Assembly (NCBI GenBank): GCA_027475525.1
Contig: JAMWFC010000005.1
Coordinates: 1,302,001 to 1,366,000, forward strand
DNA from: Macrolepiota albuminosa
Taxonomy: Eukaryota > Basidiomycota > Agaricomycetes > Agaricales > Agaricaceae
DNA length: 64,000 bases
Reading direction: 5' to 3'
Shown piece after piece: positions 11,288-21,100 of this stretch (position 1 is the first letter of the stretch; every line of letters begins with the position of its first letter). The notes under the pieces are model-generated. The model was not told where the DNA came from and ran no database searches. It worked only from the letters and a program-made list of their open reading frames with translations. The translations under genes and the position numbers were made by a program.

Positions 11288-12234
11288 TGATGACGCCCAA
11301 GGTTTGGTCAGTAACAAATGTAACGATTGTGTTACCGTACCAAGAGTGTGCGTTGGGCGCGCTAAAAGTAATGTGAGGAGTCCCGGGCAGGTCCCAGAGA
11401 ACGCGTCTGTGAAAAAGGGTAAAGTCGGTAACGAGGTCGGCAAGTGTCAAGCGCTAAGGTAAAGCGCCTAAGGAAATGCGGTAAGTGAACACGGCAATGT
11501 GAGCGGCAAGAGCACGATATGCTTAGCGAAGTCTAAGCGTCGATAATGCCTGCCGTAGTTGCAAGGCGCGAGTATGTCGAGTGTTGGCGAGCGTCTGCAA
11601 CTGCCGATGAGTTTTGACGTTGCCGACCATAGCGTAAATGAGCTCTTGACCGTAAGGGAGACTGAAGTAAAGGGGGAAACTCTGGTCTTTTCGTCTGTTT
11701 TTCTATGTACAAGTCGGTAAGTACTTTTATACTACAATGAGTTCGCCGTCGCCAGTGGCTAATGACGCCAGAGTGCGGTAAACTGGAAAATTTCAAAGGG
11801 GTAGCTCCAACGGTTTCAGATCCCTACCGTCCATTCAAGAGCCTTAGCGACGCCAGGCGACAGATCGCGAAGCTAAACCATCACTCCATCACCCTTCTGT
11901 CCGTCAGAGCACCTAAGCGATGTCAGGCGCCAAATTGAGACGCTAAGCGGTGTCAGACGCCAAGGTCAAACGCCAAGCTGTCCGTCAGTTTTTGATAGAT
12001 CATCAAGCTTCTCGCTAAGCGCTGTCGTCAGTGACTGATGCCATCTGTCAGTTGTCATTCTGTCTGCCGATCGGCGCTATCACTGATTGGATCTGCTTCT
12101 TGCCGTGCGCGGCCGTCAGAAATGGCTTAAAATAGGTAGAACACGTGCGCTAAGTTCGGAACGAGTGCGGCAAGGTTTCCGGAGCCGGTGCCGAGCCTGC
12201 CGTTGATGCGCCTAACCTGTATAGGGTCCTATCA
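11288..12234 (-). repeat. A2 3' LTR (element sense), 947 bp
   Basis: Matches 21484-22430 except for four transitions (two near 11623-11629, two near 12155-12160). It contains about twenty copies of CGSYAA/TTRSCG hexamers. The accessory gene starts 170 bp inside it on the opposite strand. Confidence 0.93.
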
Positions 12235-12243
12235 TCTCCCCCC
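12235..12243 (-). other. Polypurine tract of A2
   Basis: On the minus strand GGGGGGAGA abuts the 3' LTR. It is identical to the tract at 1408-1416 in copy A1. Confidence 0.75.
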
Positions 12244-12330
12244 AACTGAAAAATTGACTGTCCTCAGTCACCAAATAAGGCTACCGTTACCGCTTTTGTG
12301 ACAGGTGGTCCGTGCGTTCTTGAAATTTTG

Positions 12331-12337
12331 TTTATAG
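12331..12337 (+). promoter_or_regulatory. TATA-like box of accessory gene
   Basis: TTTATAG lies 67-73 nt before the ATG at 12404. The same box and surrounding bases are conserved in copy A1, so the accessory gene may have its own promoter beside the LTR. Confidence 0.4.
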
Positions 12338-12403
12338 TCCTGGCGTGTGAATTTGGACTTCGTTTCTTCTCCCCATCTTTTTCTGGCGCTCAACAATAAA
12401 AAT

Positions 12404-14642
12404 ATGTCCTTCCGTATTCCAACTCCGCCCCCCGTCCCATCTCAAGCTGCTCAAGAAGCCGCATACGCCTACATCGCCAAGGCAAACCGTTTCATTCGGC
12501 ATATTGAGGGCGTTGGCGCCGAGGCGTCTCAAAACTTGGTGGTTGGCGTGATGAAGTTGCTGGAGAGGTGGTATGAGGTGAGAGTCCTTGGCGTTGGGTG
12601 GGACCGCGAGATCGAGGTGCGGGAGTGGTGCCGCGCACGGTATGTCGACAATCGTGGTGCTGAGTGGTTAGCGCCCTTCTCCCGCTTTGTAAGTTGTTGT
12701 TTTTGCCTGGCGTGTCGCTAAGCTGATTGCTCTCTAGGCGCCTCCCCCTGTCCCCACCATCGAAGATGAGCTGGAGGACATCCTTTCTGGCGCGTTGCCG
12801 ATGACCGTAAGCGCATCGGCAACCGAGTGAGTATCTCCTGACCTTTCCTTCCTTAGCTATGGACTGAACTATCCCCTCGTAGCAAGCAAGAGGTACTGGA
12901 GCCTCTTGCTCGATTGCAGATCGAGCAAGAGCAGGAGGAGGCTGCCGCTGCCGCTGCCGCGCACTCCTTGGCGGTGGCGAGGGCAGAGCTCGCCAAGGAG
13001 CAGAAGAAGGAGTCCGTTGCCGAGGGTTCCAGCAAGGGGTCTCGCGCCGGCAGTGTTCAGAGCCCCACACTGCCGGCAGGCACACAGGGTTCGCCTTCAA
13101 AGCCTGGAAAGGCTTTGAAGAAAAAGGTAAGTCTGCTGTCGTTGGCGCTTCTTCTTACCGGTGGTAACTGTCGCTAGTCTCGCAAGGGGAAGGGTCCTCA
13201 ATACGAGGTACGCCGTCGTGACACTTTGCCGACCTTCTACTGACTCTCTCCCAGCTCCCTAGTCAGACTACTTTCGACGACAAGGAGTTGAAGGGTCTGC
13301 TCTTGCCGCGCCGGGAAGATGTAGTGATGGACGAGGGCATCGAGGGAGGAGTGGAGATTCCCGAGATGAAGAACAAGCGCACGGTTTCCCTGGCGACGCG
13401 CCAGGAGTTCAAAGATTCGCGTGGAGCGGTAAGTTGTCTTAGCCTTTTCGTATGATTTTTTGTTCTCAAGCAAAGTAGTGTGACAAATGTTGGGCCGATA
13501 ACGACCCAGAAAGTTGCTGGTTCCCCACTGGCGCCCAACCCTGTTACCGCTGCGGCACTCTCAAGCGTGCTTGCACAATCGACGGCGCCAAGAGTCGTGA
13601 GCGTGGCGGGGCGCCTGATGCCTTTGTCGAGAAGACCTTTTCCCGGGCGGTTTTGGTCAAGCGGGCTAGGGAGTTTGTCGAGGGGGAACGTAGGGAGGTT
13701 GCCGCTGGGAGAGCGGCGAAGATCAGCAAGTCCTCCTTGGCGCTGCCGACGCGCCAAGGAGATGAATCGGAATCGGTCGGACAGCGCGGCGCTGGCGAGC
13801 GCCAAGAAAAGCGCAAGGCCTCCTCCCCAAGCAAGGGCAAGGGTAAGGCCAAGCGCGTACGTATCGAGTCGCCCTCCCCCTCTCCAATTGCTGAGGACAC
13901 GGAGATGAGGGAGCTTGGAGAAGCTCTTGCCGCCAGCCGTCTTCCTCCCGTTAGCGGTGAGGCTGGCCCCAGCCGCCTACTGTCCCCTCTCTCTTTGCCT
14001 GAAGACGCGCCACACGATGTTTCGACTGCTGGCGCCCCAGGAGATGAGGGTGACGTGGTAATGGGGGAGCCCGCTGGCGCACAGGAGTTGGCCGGGGAGG
14101 AGGAGAAAAGGGAAGGGTCGCCAAGCCGCGAGGAGGAAGAGGGCGGCAATGAGGATGCTGAGGGGGAGTTGGAGGAGACTTTGCGGGACGGTCCTGGCGA
14201 GTCCCAGGAGTTGCCGACGGTGGAGCCTGCCGCCCCCTGGGTAAGTGAAGGCGACTTGGCGACACAGCTCTGGACGAGCTCGAGTGGGCCCTCGTCGTGG
14301 ACCCCCCAGCCTCAGCCACGAGTCACTGGCGACTCTTACGAGTGGCTGGGGGAGGACTTGGTGTATCCCGTGGTGGCCCTTTACCCGCCTCAGGTTATAG
14401 AGCGGCTGGGGGTTCGTGCGGCAAGCATGCGTGCGGTTTTGGGTCGCGAGCGCGAACGCGCTCGTCAACAGATCATGGCTTCGCGACTCAGGTACTCCAA
14501 CTTGACCCGTAGCATGGAGACCCTGGAGGAATACCAAGCCGACTGCAACGAGGCGCTAGAGTGGCAAGTCCTCAATCAGGTCCAGGTTGGCGACCTTCTG
14601 CCATTCGACGACTCCTTGCCGCTTTCCGATCGTGAAGACTGA
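12404..14642 (+). CDS. Antisense accessory gene: Zn2Cys6-like coiled-coil protein, 661 aa
   Basis: Exons 12404-12688, 12738-12826, 12883-13126, 13178-13207, 13255-13428 and 13479-14642 join in frame. All five introns are GT-AG, 47-56 nt. No product of this kind belongs to standard gag-pol. Residues 1-95 are helical with conserved Trp. Exon 3 is Glu/Ala-rich, probably coiled coil. Exon 6 opens with six cysteines, C-x2-C-x8-C-x8-C-x2-C-x6-C (residues 275-306), resembling the GAL4-type binuclear zinc cluster but with a longer first loop. A basic stretch, an acidic region and a C-terminal helix follow. The gene lies opposite gag-pol and converges on pol. A copy at 1-1245 keeps the cluster. Role unknown; DNA binding is inferred. 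I see no internal stop. Confidence 0.85.
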
Positions 14643-15065
14643 CGGACCTTAGGGTAGATAGGCCGTCGTGTATTTAGTTTTTGTTTTGTACTCGTAAATA
14701 TATTTCTTGCCGCCTTCTTGCCGAGTGGAAGGACAAGTCCCGTAATTTGAGTTAGCGCAGCCGCAGAGAGCAAGGAAAGTATAGCAAAGAGAAAGCAAGC
14801 GGTAAGTATTCTGAGGTAGGTATTAGCAAGAGGAGTAGTAGGTGAGGGACTTAGACAAGTTTTGAGGAAAAGGGAAACGCTCAGTAAATCATCATAGCGA
14901 AAAACCCTTGGCGAGAGTTGCGCAAGGCGCTAAGCGTTGGCGATACGCTAGCGCTGCGACTTGACTATGTAAAGAAATGTCTGTTGAATATAGTATAATA
15001 AGTAACGGCAAGAAAGATAAGTAAAGTAAGTAATAGAAAAAGGAGCTTATCAATAATATTCTTTT
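14643..15065. other. Intergenic region between convergent accessory gene and pol
   Basis: AT-richer spacer of about 420 bp holding the 3' ends of two converging transcripts. No frame is supported. Family-A hexamers such as CGCTAA occur in it. Confidence 0.6.
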
Positions 15066-18000
15066 CTAATCGTTTTCTTCTTCTTCAACTAAAGTCGGCA
15101 AGTCATCATCGTCCAATAGTTCGGTTTCCTCAAGTTCTCTTAACTTGGCGGTGTCGATATCTAGCGCTTCAAGCGGCAAGTCAATGTGTTCTCTGGCGAG
15201 ATACGGCAATAGACGAAAGGCGGCAACAGGTCGATGTAGCACTGAACCATCTAGTTCACAGAGCACGTAAGCGCCTCCACGGTTACGGGAGATAACTACC
15301 AAAGGTCCAAGATAGCGCGGGCGCATTTTCTTGTTGTATGAGGTTTCAATTTTGGAGTTGCGCATAAGCACTAGCGCTCCTCTCGGGAAGTTGTAATCTT
15401 TGATAGTGGCGCTATGCTCGGTTTCGAATCGTAGGGCTGCTTGGCGACGGGCGCTAAAAACTACCTCGTGAAGTCGCTCCAAATCTTCTTTCCTTCGCTG
15501 GAGATCAATGGCTCGTCTGGCGATAAGGTCGGTAGTCGCTAAGATACTGTTGGGTGCTGGCTGAAGATAGGTCGCTTCTATAATGTCGGCAGGGAGTAAC
15601 GGATGGGTGCCAGTAGCCGCGTAATAGGGAGAGCAACCCATGCGCTTACGAATAGTAACCCTTTCTGACCAGAACACTGAATAGGTCGCTTCGCTCCAAC
15701 GAGATTCGTCGCCATCGACTGCCTTGAAAAGTGCTTGCCGAACGTCAAAGTGTGGTCTCTCTACCAGGCCATTGGCGCGCTTGTTGTAGCCAGATACTCG
15801 AATGTGGTGAATGTTGTATTTCTTGGCGAGGTATGTTAGCGCTTTGATGATGGGCGCACCGTTATCCGTGACGATTTCTCTTAGCGCTCCCCAACGGCAG
15901 ATGACGTCCTCAAACAGCCACTTGGCGACCGCCTCGGTATTTTCTCTTTGAAGCATGCGAAACTCAGGCCAGTGGATTAGCGAGCAACGACCTTGGATGA
16001 TGTACTTATAGCGACCAGATTTGGGCATGTGCATGGTATCAACGTAGATTTTGCTGAAGAGGGGAGCTGGCGTTGCAACGGTTGGCGGTATGAGCACTTG
16101 GCGTGTCTGTTGGATTTGGCAGAGGTGGCAAGTCCTGATGTACCAGGCGATGTCGGCACTAGCGTGTGGCCACCAGAATCGTTCTAACAGAGAAGCTCGG
16201 GTAGCGTACAGACCTCTATGTCCTAGCTCGTCATGCATAGCGCGCAAGACTCGTAAGCGACCATCTGGCTTGATGATCAACTTGTGAGCGCCATCTCGAT
16301 TTCGTCGCCAAAGTCGGTTGTCGGTAAAGAAGAAGTGGGTAGCATATCGGATAAAGGTAGCGTATTGTTCGTCGGTAAGGTCTGGGGGTCGCTTAAGGTC
16401 TTGTATCCATTGCTCGACTACTAACAGACGACTATCTTCCGCCTTTGCCTTGGCGGATCGGGGGACGGCATCGTAGGTCAGGTTTCTGCTGTCTTCTCTT
16501 AGCGACTGGGGTTCCTGTACGACTTTTACTGGAGGCAAGTCTTGTCCAAGGATGCTTGCCGTGTAGAATGTGAGGGGTGCGCTAAAGGTCTCGGGGCGGT
16601 AAGGGATAATGGGATGTAGAAGGATGCTGGTAGGCTGTTGCCGTCGTAGTAGGGGTATTGGCTGTTGTATAAGGTGCACGAAACCATGTAAACGGTCGAT
16701 CCAATCCTCGAAATCGCTATCAGCCTGTGGATCCACTGCCGGGTCGCCAAGCTGCCGTGGTCGCCTAGAGAGTCCATCTGGTCCGTGGAAAGAGCTCTTG
16801 ACGTGTACCAGTTCAAAGTGAAACATGAGGATAGCGACTACCCACCGGTTCATGCTAGCGGATGGCTGGATGTCGGGATTCTGCAGCATGCCTTTGATGT
16901 ACCTAGCGTCGACTTCAACAATAAGGTTGCGCACGCCAATCAAATACATCTTTAGCGACCGGAAGGTTTTGAAAAGCCCATAGAGCTCTAGCTTAGGCTG
17001 ACTGTAGCGAGATTCTCGATCGTTTAGCGTAATAGACCCAAAGCGGTTGTAGCGTCGCTGTTTCCGATTGTCGCTAAGGCATTGGCACAAGAAGTAGCCA
17101 ACGGCAATGTACGAGGTGTCCACCGCCAAGATAACAGGGTCGGCAGAAGTATAGTCGATTGGAACTAGGGGCTTGGCGTCTTGTAGGGCTTTTACTAAGT
17201 CTCGTTGTGCGGTAACCTGGTCTGGCCCAAATTCGAAGGGCTCGTTAGCGCGGGTGAGTCGGTTAAGAGCATGTGCGCGATGGGCAAAGTTTTTGACGAA
17301 GATCCTGAGAACGCCAACGGTACCAAGAAAGGCGCGAACTTCAGATAAGTCGCGGCAAGGACCCCATCGCTCCAGGAGTGCTAAGCGAGACTCGTCGGGA
17401 ACACGACCGTCGGGAGTGCAGATGTGACCGAGTATTTTGAACCTTGGCGCGCATAGGAGGAGTTTGTGGCCGCTAAAAGTACCACTGCTATACTTCATAC
17501 GTTGGAGAACTCGATTGAGCAGCAAGAAAAATTCCCATAGCGCTAAGCGAATGTTGGAGTTGTCGGGATGGGTCGCCGGTAAGCCGTTTACAAGTCGCCA
17601 GTCTTTGGGGCCTTTGACGCCAACGTCATCAATGAAGCTTAGGACGTTATGTGGTATCTCGGGTTGGAGGATGAATGTGATGTCGTCATGGAATATGGGG
17701 ACTGAGTTTGTCCAGCCCATCGGTAAGGTGACTAGGCGCAGTGCGCCAAACGGAGTTTGAAACGTAGTGAGATCCCGGGAAGAGGGGTGTATTAAGCGTT
17801 CATCGTAGCCAACGTAGAGATCAAGGGTGGCGCCACAAATGCGCCCGGCAAAGGACTCGGCAACGTGATCAGGGAAAGGCGGTACGCCAGAGTGTCGTAT
17901 GGTGACTCTATTCAGTGGTTCAAGACTGTGGACTATGCGTAGATTGCCGTTCTTTTTGAGGACGCAGAACCAACGGGAGCGGTAAGAACTATTTGAGGGC

Positions 18001-18815
18001 TCGTAGACGCCAGCCTGTATCTTGGTCCTAATGATTTGGCAGACCTCGGCTTCGATTCCCGGCGGTAACGGTCGATTGTGCTCAGTCCATGGCACGTGAG
18101 GGATGGTCGGGATCACCACAGGCGGGAAGAAGTCTGTACGTAGGCTGCCGCGTTCTGAGTCCTCCCAAGCGAAGGCTTTGTCTTGCTTAGCGACAAGATC
18201 GGTAAGGACGTTCAACTCATCTTTGGTCAAAAATCCTGTGTCGTGCTCCTTGGCGAACTGCTGCTGGCGCTCCGTGGTAAAACGTCCTGTGGGCTGAAAG
18301 GGTGGCGGATTCGGCGATAAAGTTGGCATGTCGGCAAGAGGGTCGCCAATGATCTGGCGCTCGATTCTAAACGTCTCGGGAGAGTGCGTAGCGATGGGTT
18401 TTGTTTTAAGCGCAACTGGCTTATATTTCTTTTTAACTTGTACCCCTTTCCTTTTGGGAGCGTTAGCTTGGTTATACACAAATGTGGAAAGGGGAACTGT
18501 AGCCTGAGGAGCGGCAAGTCCGAGAACGGCAGGAGCTGAGGCCCCGGGAAGGGTAGTGAGATAAGTATCGGTAGACGCAATATTTTGAAAAGATTCGGAA
18601 GCGGTAAGGTACAAGTAGGCAAGAGAGGAGTCGGTAATGTTTTGGTTTTTCTGGGAAGGCTCTGCGTCGATAGTGGGTAAAGTAGTTAAAACGTCTTGGT
18701 CAAGAAAAGCAGTAGACATAACAGTTACAAGACCAGTTGAATGGTCATATTCCAGCGTTAGCGCTACATCTCCGTGATCGTCGCCAATCACCTCCTCGAT
18801 GGTCTGTGAAAACAC
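15066..18815 (-). CDS. pol: A2 Pol: reverse transcriptase, RNase H, integrase
   Basis: One uninterrupted frame of about 1250 codons. An N-terminal linker precedes the RT, whose active site is FIDDVGVKGP (about residue 392) after TLDLYVGYDER and TLPMGWTNS. RNase H follows (AVDTSYIAVGYFLCQ, about 557). Integrase has the HHCC zinc domain (HDELGHRGLY ... CHLCQ, from about 858) and catalytic D, D, E at YVDTMHMP (about 923), VTDNGAP (about 978) and LVERPHF (about 1016). A GPY/F-like module (MRPRYLGPLVVIS) lies near the end. The frame is -1 relative to the protease frame and overlaps it, so expression probably needs frameshifting; the frame is open back to about 18862 and 18815 is not a real start codon. 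It encodes cDNA synthesis and integration enzymes. Confidence 0.93.
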   Translation of the reverse strand: MFSQTIEEVIGDDHGDVALTLEYDHSTGLVTVMSTAFLDQDVLTTLPTIDAEPSQKNQNITDSSLAYLYLTASESFQNIASTDTYLTTLPGASAPAVLGLAAPQATVPLSTFVYNQANAPKRKGVQVKKKYKPVALKTKPIATHSPETFRIERQIIGDPLADMPTLSPNPPPFQPTGRFTTERQQQFAKEHDTGFLTKDELNVLTDLVAKQDKAFAWEDSERGSLRTDFFPPVVIPTIPHVPWTEHNRPLPPGIEAEVCQIIRTKIQAGVYEPSNSSYRSRWFCVLKKNGNLRIVHSLEPLNRVTIRHSGVPPFPDHVAESFAGRICGATLDLYVGYDERLIHPSSRDLTTFQTPFGALRLVTLPMGWTNSVPIFHDDITFILQPEIPHNVLSFIDDVGVKGPKDWRLVNGLPATHPDNSNIRLALWEFFLLLNRVLQRMKYSSGTFSGHKLLLCAPRFKILGHICTPDGRVPDESRLALLERWGPCRDLSEVRAFLGTVGVLRIFVKNFAHRAHALNRLTRANEPFEFGPDQVTAQRDLVKALQDAKPLVPIDYTSADPVILAVDTSYIAVGYFLCQCLSDNRKQRRYNRFGSITLNDRESRYSQPKLELYGLFKTFRSLKMYLIGVRNLIVEVDARYIKGMLQNPDIQPSASMNRWVVAILMFHFELVHVKSSFHGPDGLSRRPRQLGDPAVDPQADSDFEDWIDRLHGFVHLIQQPIPLLRRQQPTSILLHPIIPYRPETFSAPLTFYTASILGQDLPPVKVVQEPQSLREDSRNLTYDAVPRSAKAKAEDSRLLVVEQWIQDLKRPPDLTDEQYATFIRYATHFFFTDNRLWRRNRDGAHKLIIKPDGRLRVLRAMHDELGHRGLYATRASLLERFWWPHASADIAWYIRTCHLCQIQQTRQVLIPPTVATPAPLFSKIYVDTMHMPKSGRYKYIIQGRCSLIHWPEFRMLQRENTEAVAKWLFEDVICRWGALREIVTDNGAPIIKALTYLAKKYNIHHIRVSGYNKRANGLVERPHFDVRQALFKAVDGDESRWSEATYSVFWSERVTIRKRMGCSPYYAATGTHPLLPADIIEATYLQPAPNSILATTDLIARRAIDLQRRKEDLERLHEVVFSARRQAALRFETEHSATIKDYNFPRGALVLMRNSKIETSYNKKMRPRYLGPLVVISRNRGGAYVLCELDGSVLHRPVAAFRLLPYLAREHIDLPLEALDIDTAKLRELEETELLDDDDLPTLVEEEEND

Positions 18816-19945
18816 CTGTGGGGAGGCTCGTTGGCGTGCTGGTCGGTAAACTCCGGGGGCTTAGCGCGGGCGCCTTTTCGTTGTCCCCTAGGGAACGTTG
18901 GCACCGTTCGTCGGATTCCGGAATTGGGGTCGCTAATTGTGAGGGTCGTTTCCTCGTCGGTAACTGTCTTGACGACTGATCGCGCCAAGACGTCGAAGGG
19001 TCTGCCAAGTAGTAGGTCGTAAGCTGGTGAGCGTAAAATGTGTATCTGAAGATAGAACGTAATGTCGCCAAGAGTGCACGGCACATTCTTGGCGAGGCCT
19101 AGGGATCGGTCTACTGTGCCGTTAGCACTCTGCATATTTAGTATAACCGTAGGGTCGTAAATGAGGCCTAGATCGTTAGCGACTTCTGCTGCCATAGAAA
19201 TAATCTGAGACCCGCTATCCACGATTGCTTCTACCTCGTGTTTATTGTCTACGGTTAGCGCGACCGAGCGGATAGCGTGCGATTCTTGAGCGACGGTAAG
19301 AATTGCGGGGTCCTCTCCATGGTCTACAGACCTAAGGTAGGTCTCTACTGGGTCCACAGAAGTGGCGTTAGCGATGGGGTCGGCAAGAGAATCTTCAGCG
19401 TCCAGCGAGTTGACGGTAACAGAGAAACCAGGAAGCGCATCGTCGAGTTCATCAACCTCGGCAACGGCTGTCGCCAAGGGTCGTCGGGGAGTGACTGCCG
19501 TCTTGACCTGGTTGCGGACGTCGGGAGCAATACTACAAAGTTCTTCTACAGATAAGGTAACATTGGTTTTCATGATGCGGTTAAAGACGTGATTCGATTT
19601 TTCAATGTCGAAAATTGGCGCGGTAGGTCGGTAGCCACCCTCAGGACGTTTCTCGGGAGCGGCAAAGTTTCGTTGTGCGGGAGCGTGATAACGGTCGGGA
19701 ATCCCTGAATAGGGATGGAGAGGCGGCAAAGGCGGTTCGGGAGCGGTAGCGGACGACGATGGTTCTGAAGCAGGAGCAGGGGCAGTGGCAGGAGGTGCGG
19801 CAGGAGCAGGTGTCGGTAACTTGCTAGCGGGAGGCATCGGCTTGTATCCTTTAAGAGGTTGTTTGGGCTGCTTAACTTCAACCCCATCAAAGACCTGATT
19901 CTTAAGCGAATCCAACTCCTGTTGGAGCTTGGCGATACGTTCTTC
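18788..19945 (-). CDS. A2 spacer-protease (retropepsin)
   Basis: This frame is continuous with gag, separated only by the TGA at 19948-19946, and ends at 18788. A Pro/Ala-rich linker of about 80 residues is followed by a conserved block (APIFDIEKSNHVFNRIMKT) and then the aspartic protease: VEAIVDSGSQIISM (active-site D-S-G) and the DLLLGRPFDVLA strand. It would process Gag and Pol. There is no ATG for the first 30 codons after the TGA, so synthesis by readthrough, or a recent nonsense mutation in a gag-PR fusion, is likely. The decayed relative at 63.3 kb has a sense codon (CAG) at this position. Confidence 0.85.
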   Translation of the reverse strand, partial: EERIAKLQQELDSLKNQVFDGVEVKQPKQPLKGYKPMPPASKLPTPAPAAPPATAPAPASEPSSSATAPEPPLPPLHPYSGIPDRYHAPAQRNFAAPEKRPEGGYRPTAPIFDIEKSNHVFNRIMKTNVTLSVEELCSIAPDVRNQVKTAVTPRRPLATAVAEVDELDDALPGFSVTVNSLDAEDSLADPIANATSVDPVETYLRSVDHGEDPAILTVAQESHAIRSVALTVDNKHEVEAIVDSGSQIISMAAEVANDLGLIYDPTVILNMQSANGTVDRSLGLAKNVPCTLGDITFYLQIHILRSPAYDLLLGRPFDVLARSVVKTVTDEETTLTISDPNSGIRRTVPTFPRGQRKGARAKPPEFTDQHANEPPHRCFHRPSRR

Positions 19946-21100
19946 TCACGAGAATGTAGGATGGTCGCCAACGCTGTCGAAATGTAAAACCTCGTGAATC
20001 ATCTGCTGTTGAGTCGCCTGTTCTGGGTCGGGGTTGGCGTTGCCAGATAGCGTGCCGGTAACGATTTGTCCTGGGTTGCGCCTATGCCATTCATCAACTC
20101 GCTCCTGGAAGGACTTCTTGTCTGGGTAGTTGGGAATGATGGCGCCAGTGGTGAGAACTATCTTGCCGTCGATAGCCCGTCGAATTTTCCCTTGCCGAAT
20201 ATAATTCTCCAAAGTCGCGCAGCGTCCTCTCGTCATGGTGTGGCCAATTTCCCCACAGAAGTGGCAAGGGCCAGGTGCGGGTACGTTAGCGGGTCGGTTA
20301 GCAGTCAGGTTGGTGGTAATCATAGTTTCAATACGCGTCATAGCGGAAGCGACGGCGGCGGTAATAGCAGCGTTGAGTTCCTCCTTCTTAACAAAGTCGG
20401 CAACAGGAGGTGGGATGGGAATGATACCGTTAGTTCGCTCAGGTGGTGGGCTCGTCCTAGCGCGCTGCAGCCCAACGCCAGTGTCCGTTCCCTTGAGAAC
20501 CCATTTACCAGCTTCAAAGACGTCGGCAACGTTATAGGGCTCGTCTGGGTGATGAGCCTGGTGAACTATCTCTAGGCGACGAGCAATACGAGTCCACAAT
20601 GAAGTCGGGATGCCTTGCTGAAATAGGCGACGCTCCTCGTTAATATAGAGCTTGCCGTTCTGCAGAAGCCACCTAGCGATTTTCTGGAATTTGCGGTAAT
20701 ATGTAGAGAATGCGCCAAGGGACGAAGTGCCACTGTCGAAAGATTCCTGAACTAGTTTTTGGAGCTCGTTTACCGTGTATCGGGTAGCCTCCTCGGCGCC
20801 AGGGTACAGCTGGATTACTGCCGTCTTCCAGTCCTCATACGAAGCGCCTTGGGCTGGAGCTGGTGGGGCGGCAGGAACAAAGGCGGCAAACTCGGTCAAA
20901 CCTGTCCACGTCTCTGCCGTGTCATACGATACGTATCTTGCCGCATACTCCTTCATCTGCGTATGGTCGGTAATGTTACAATCTCTGAATAGATACTCCA
21001 ACTCCTTAAAATACTGGGAGAGCTCCCGTGGCTTGGACTCGTCCCATTTCGGTGCCAAGAAGTGGTTGCGTGGCGGCATGCGCTGAACTTGTTGTTCCAT
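19946..21100 (-). CDS. gag: A2 Gag (capsid-nucleocapsid), 384 aa
   Basis: Starts at the first ATG in frame, 21100. The capsid-like region has KPRELSQYFKELEYLFRDC and YRKFQKIARWLLQNGKL. A CCHC-type knuckle CHFCGEIGHTMTRGRC (C-x2-C-x4-H-x6-C) lies at about residues 280-295. It forms the virus-like particle and binds RNA. The frame stays open upstream of the ATG for about 110 codons to a TAG next to the primer-binding site, without another ATG, so a longer product from a non-AUG start is possible. It ends at a TGA followed in frame by the protease. Confidence 0.9.
   Translation of the reverse strand: MEQQVQRMPPRNHFLAPKWDESKPRELSQYFKELEYLFRDCNITDHTQMKEYAARYVSYDTAETWTGLTEFAAFVPAAPPAPAQGASYEDWKTAVIQLYPGAEEATRYTVNELQKLVQESFDSGTSSLGAFSTYYRKFQKIARWLLQNGKLYINEERRLFQQGIPTSLWTRIARRLEIVHQAHHPDEPYNVADVFEAGKWVLKGTDTGVGLQRARTSPPPERTNGIIPIPPPVADFVKKEELNAAITAAVASAMTRIETMITTNLTANRPANVPAPGPCHFCGEIGHTMTRGRCATLENYIRQGKIRRAIDGKIVLTTGAIIPNYPDKKSFQERVDEWHRRNPGQIVTGTLSGNANPDPEQATQQQMIHEVLHFDSVGDHPTFS

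Noticed and set aside
13544..14149. Minus-strand frame opposite the family-A accessory gene
   Set aside because: Ser/Pro/Arg-rich mirror of the spliced plus-strand gene, not preserved in copy A1.
15066..18815. Host gene in a gene-dense region
   Set aside because: Clear RT-RNase H-integrase inside paired LTRs; it is retrotransposon pol.
18788..18862. Intron joining protease and pol
   Set aside because: An AG acceptor-like site exists, but I found no matching donor that keeps both domains; a frame overlap is simpler.
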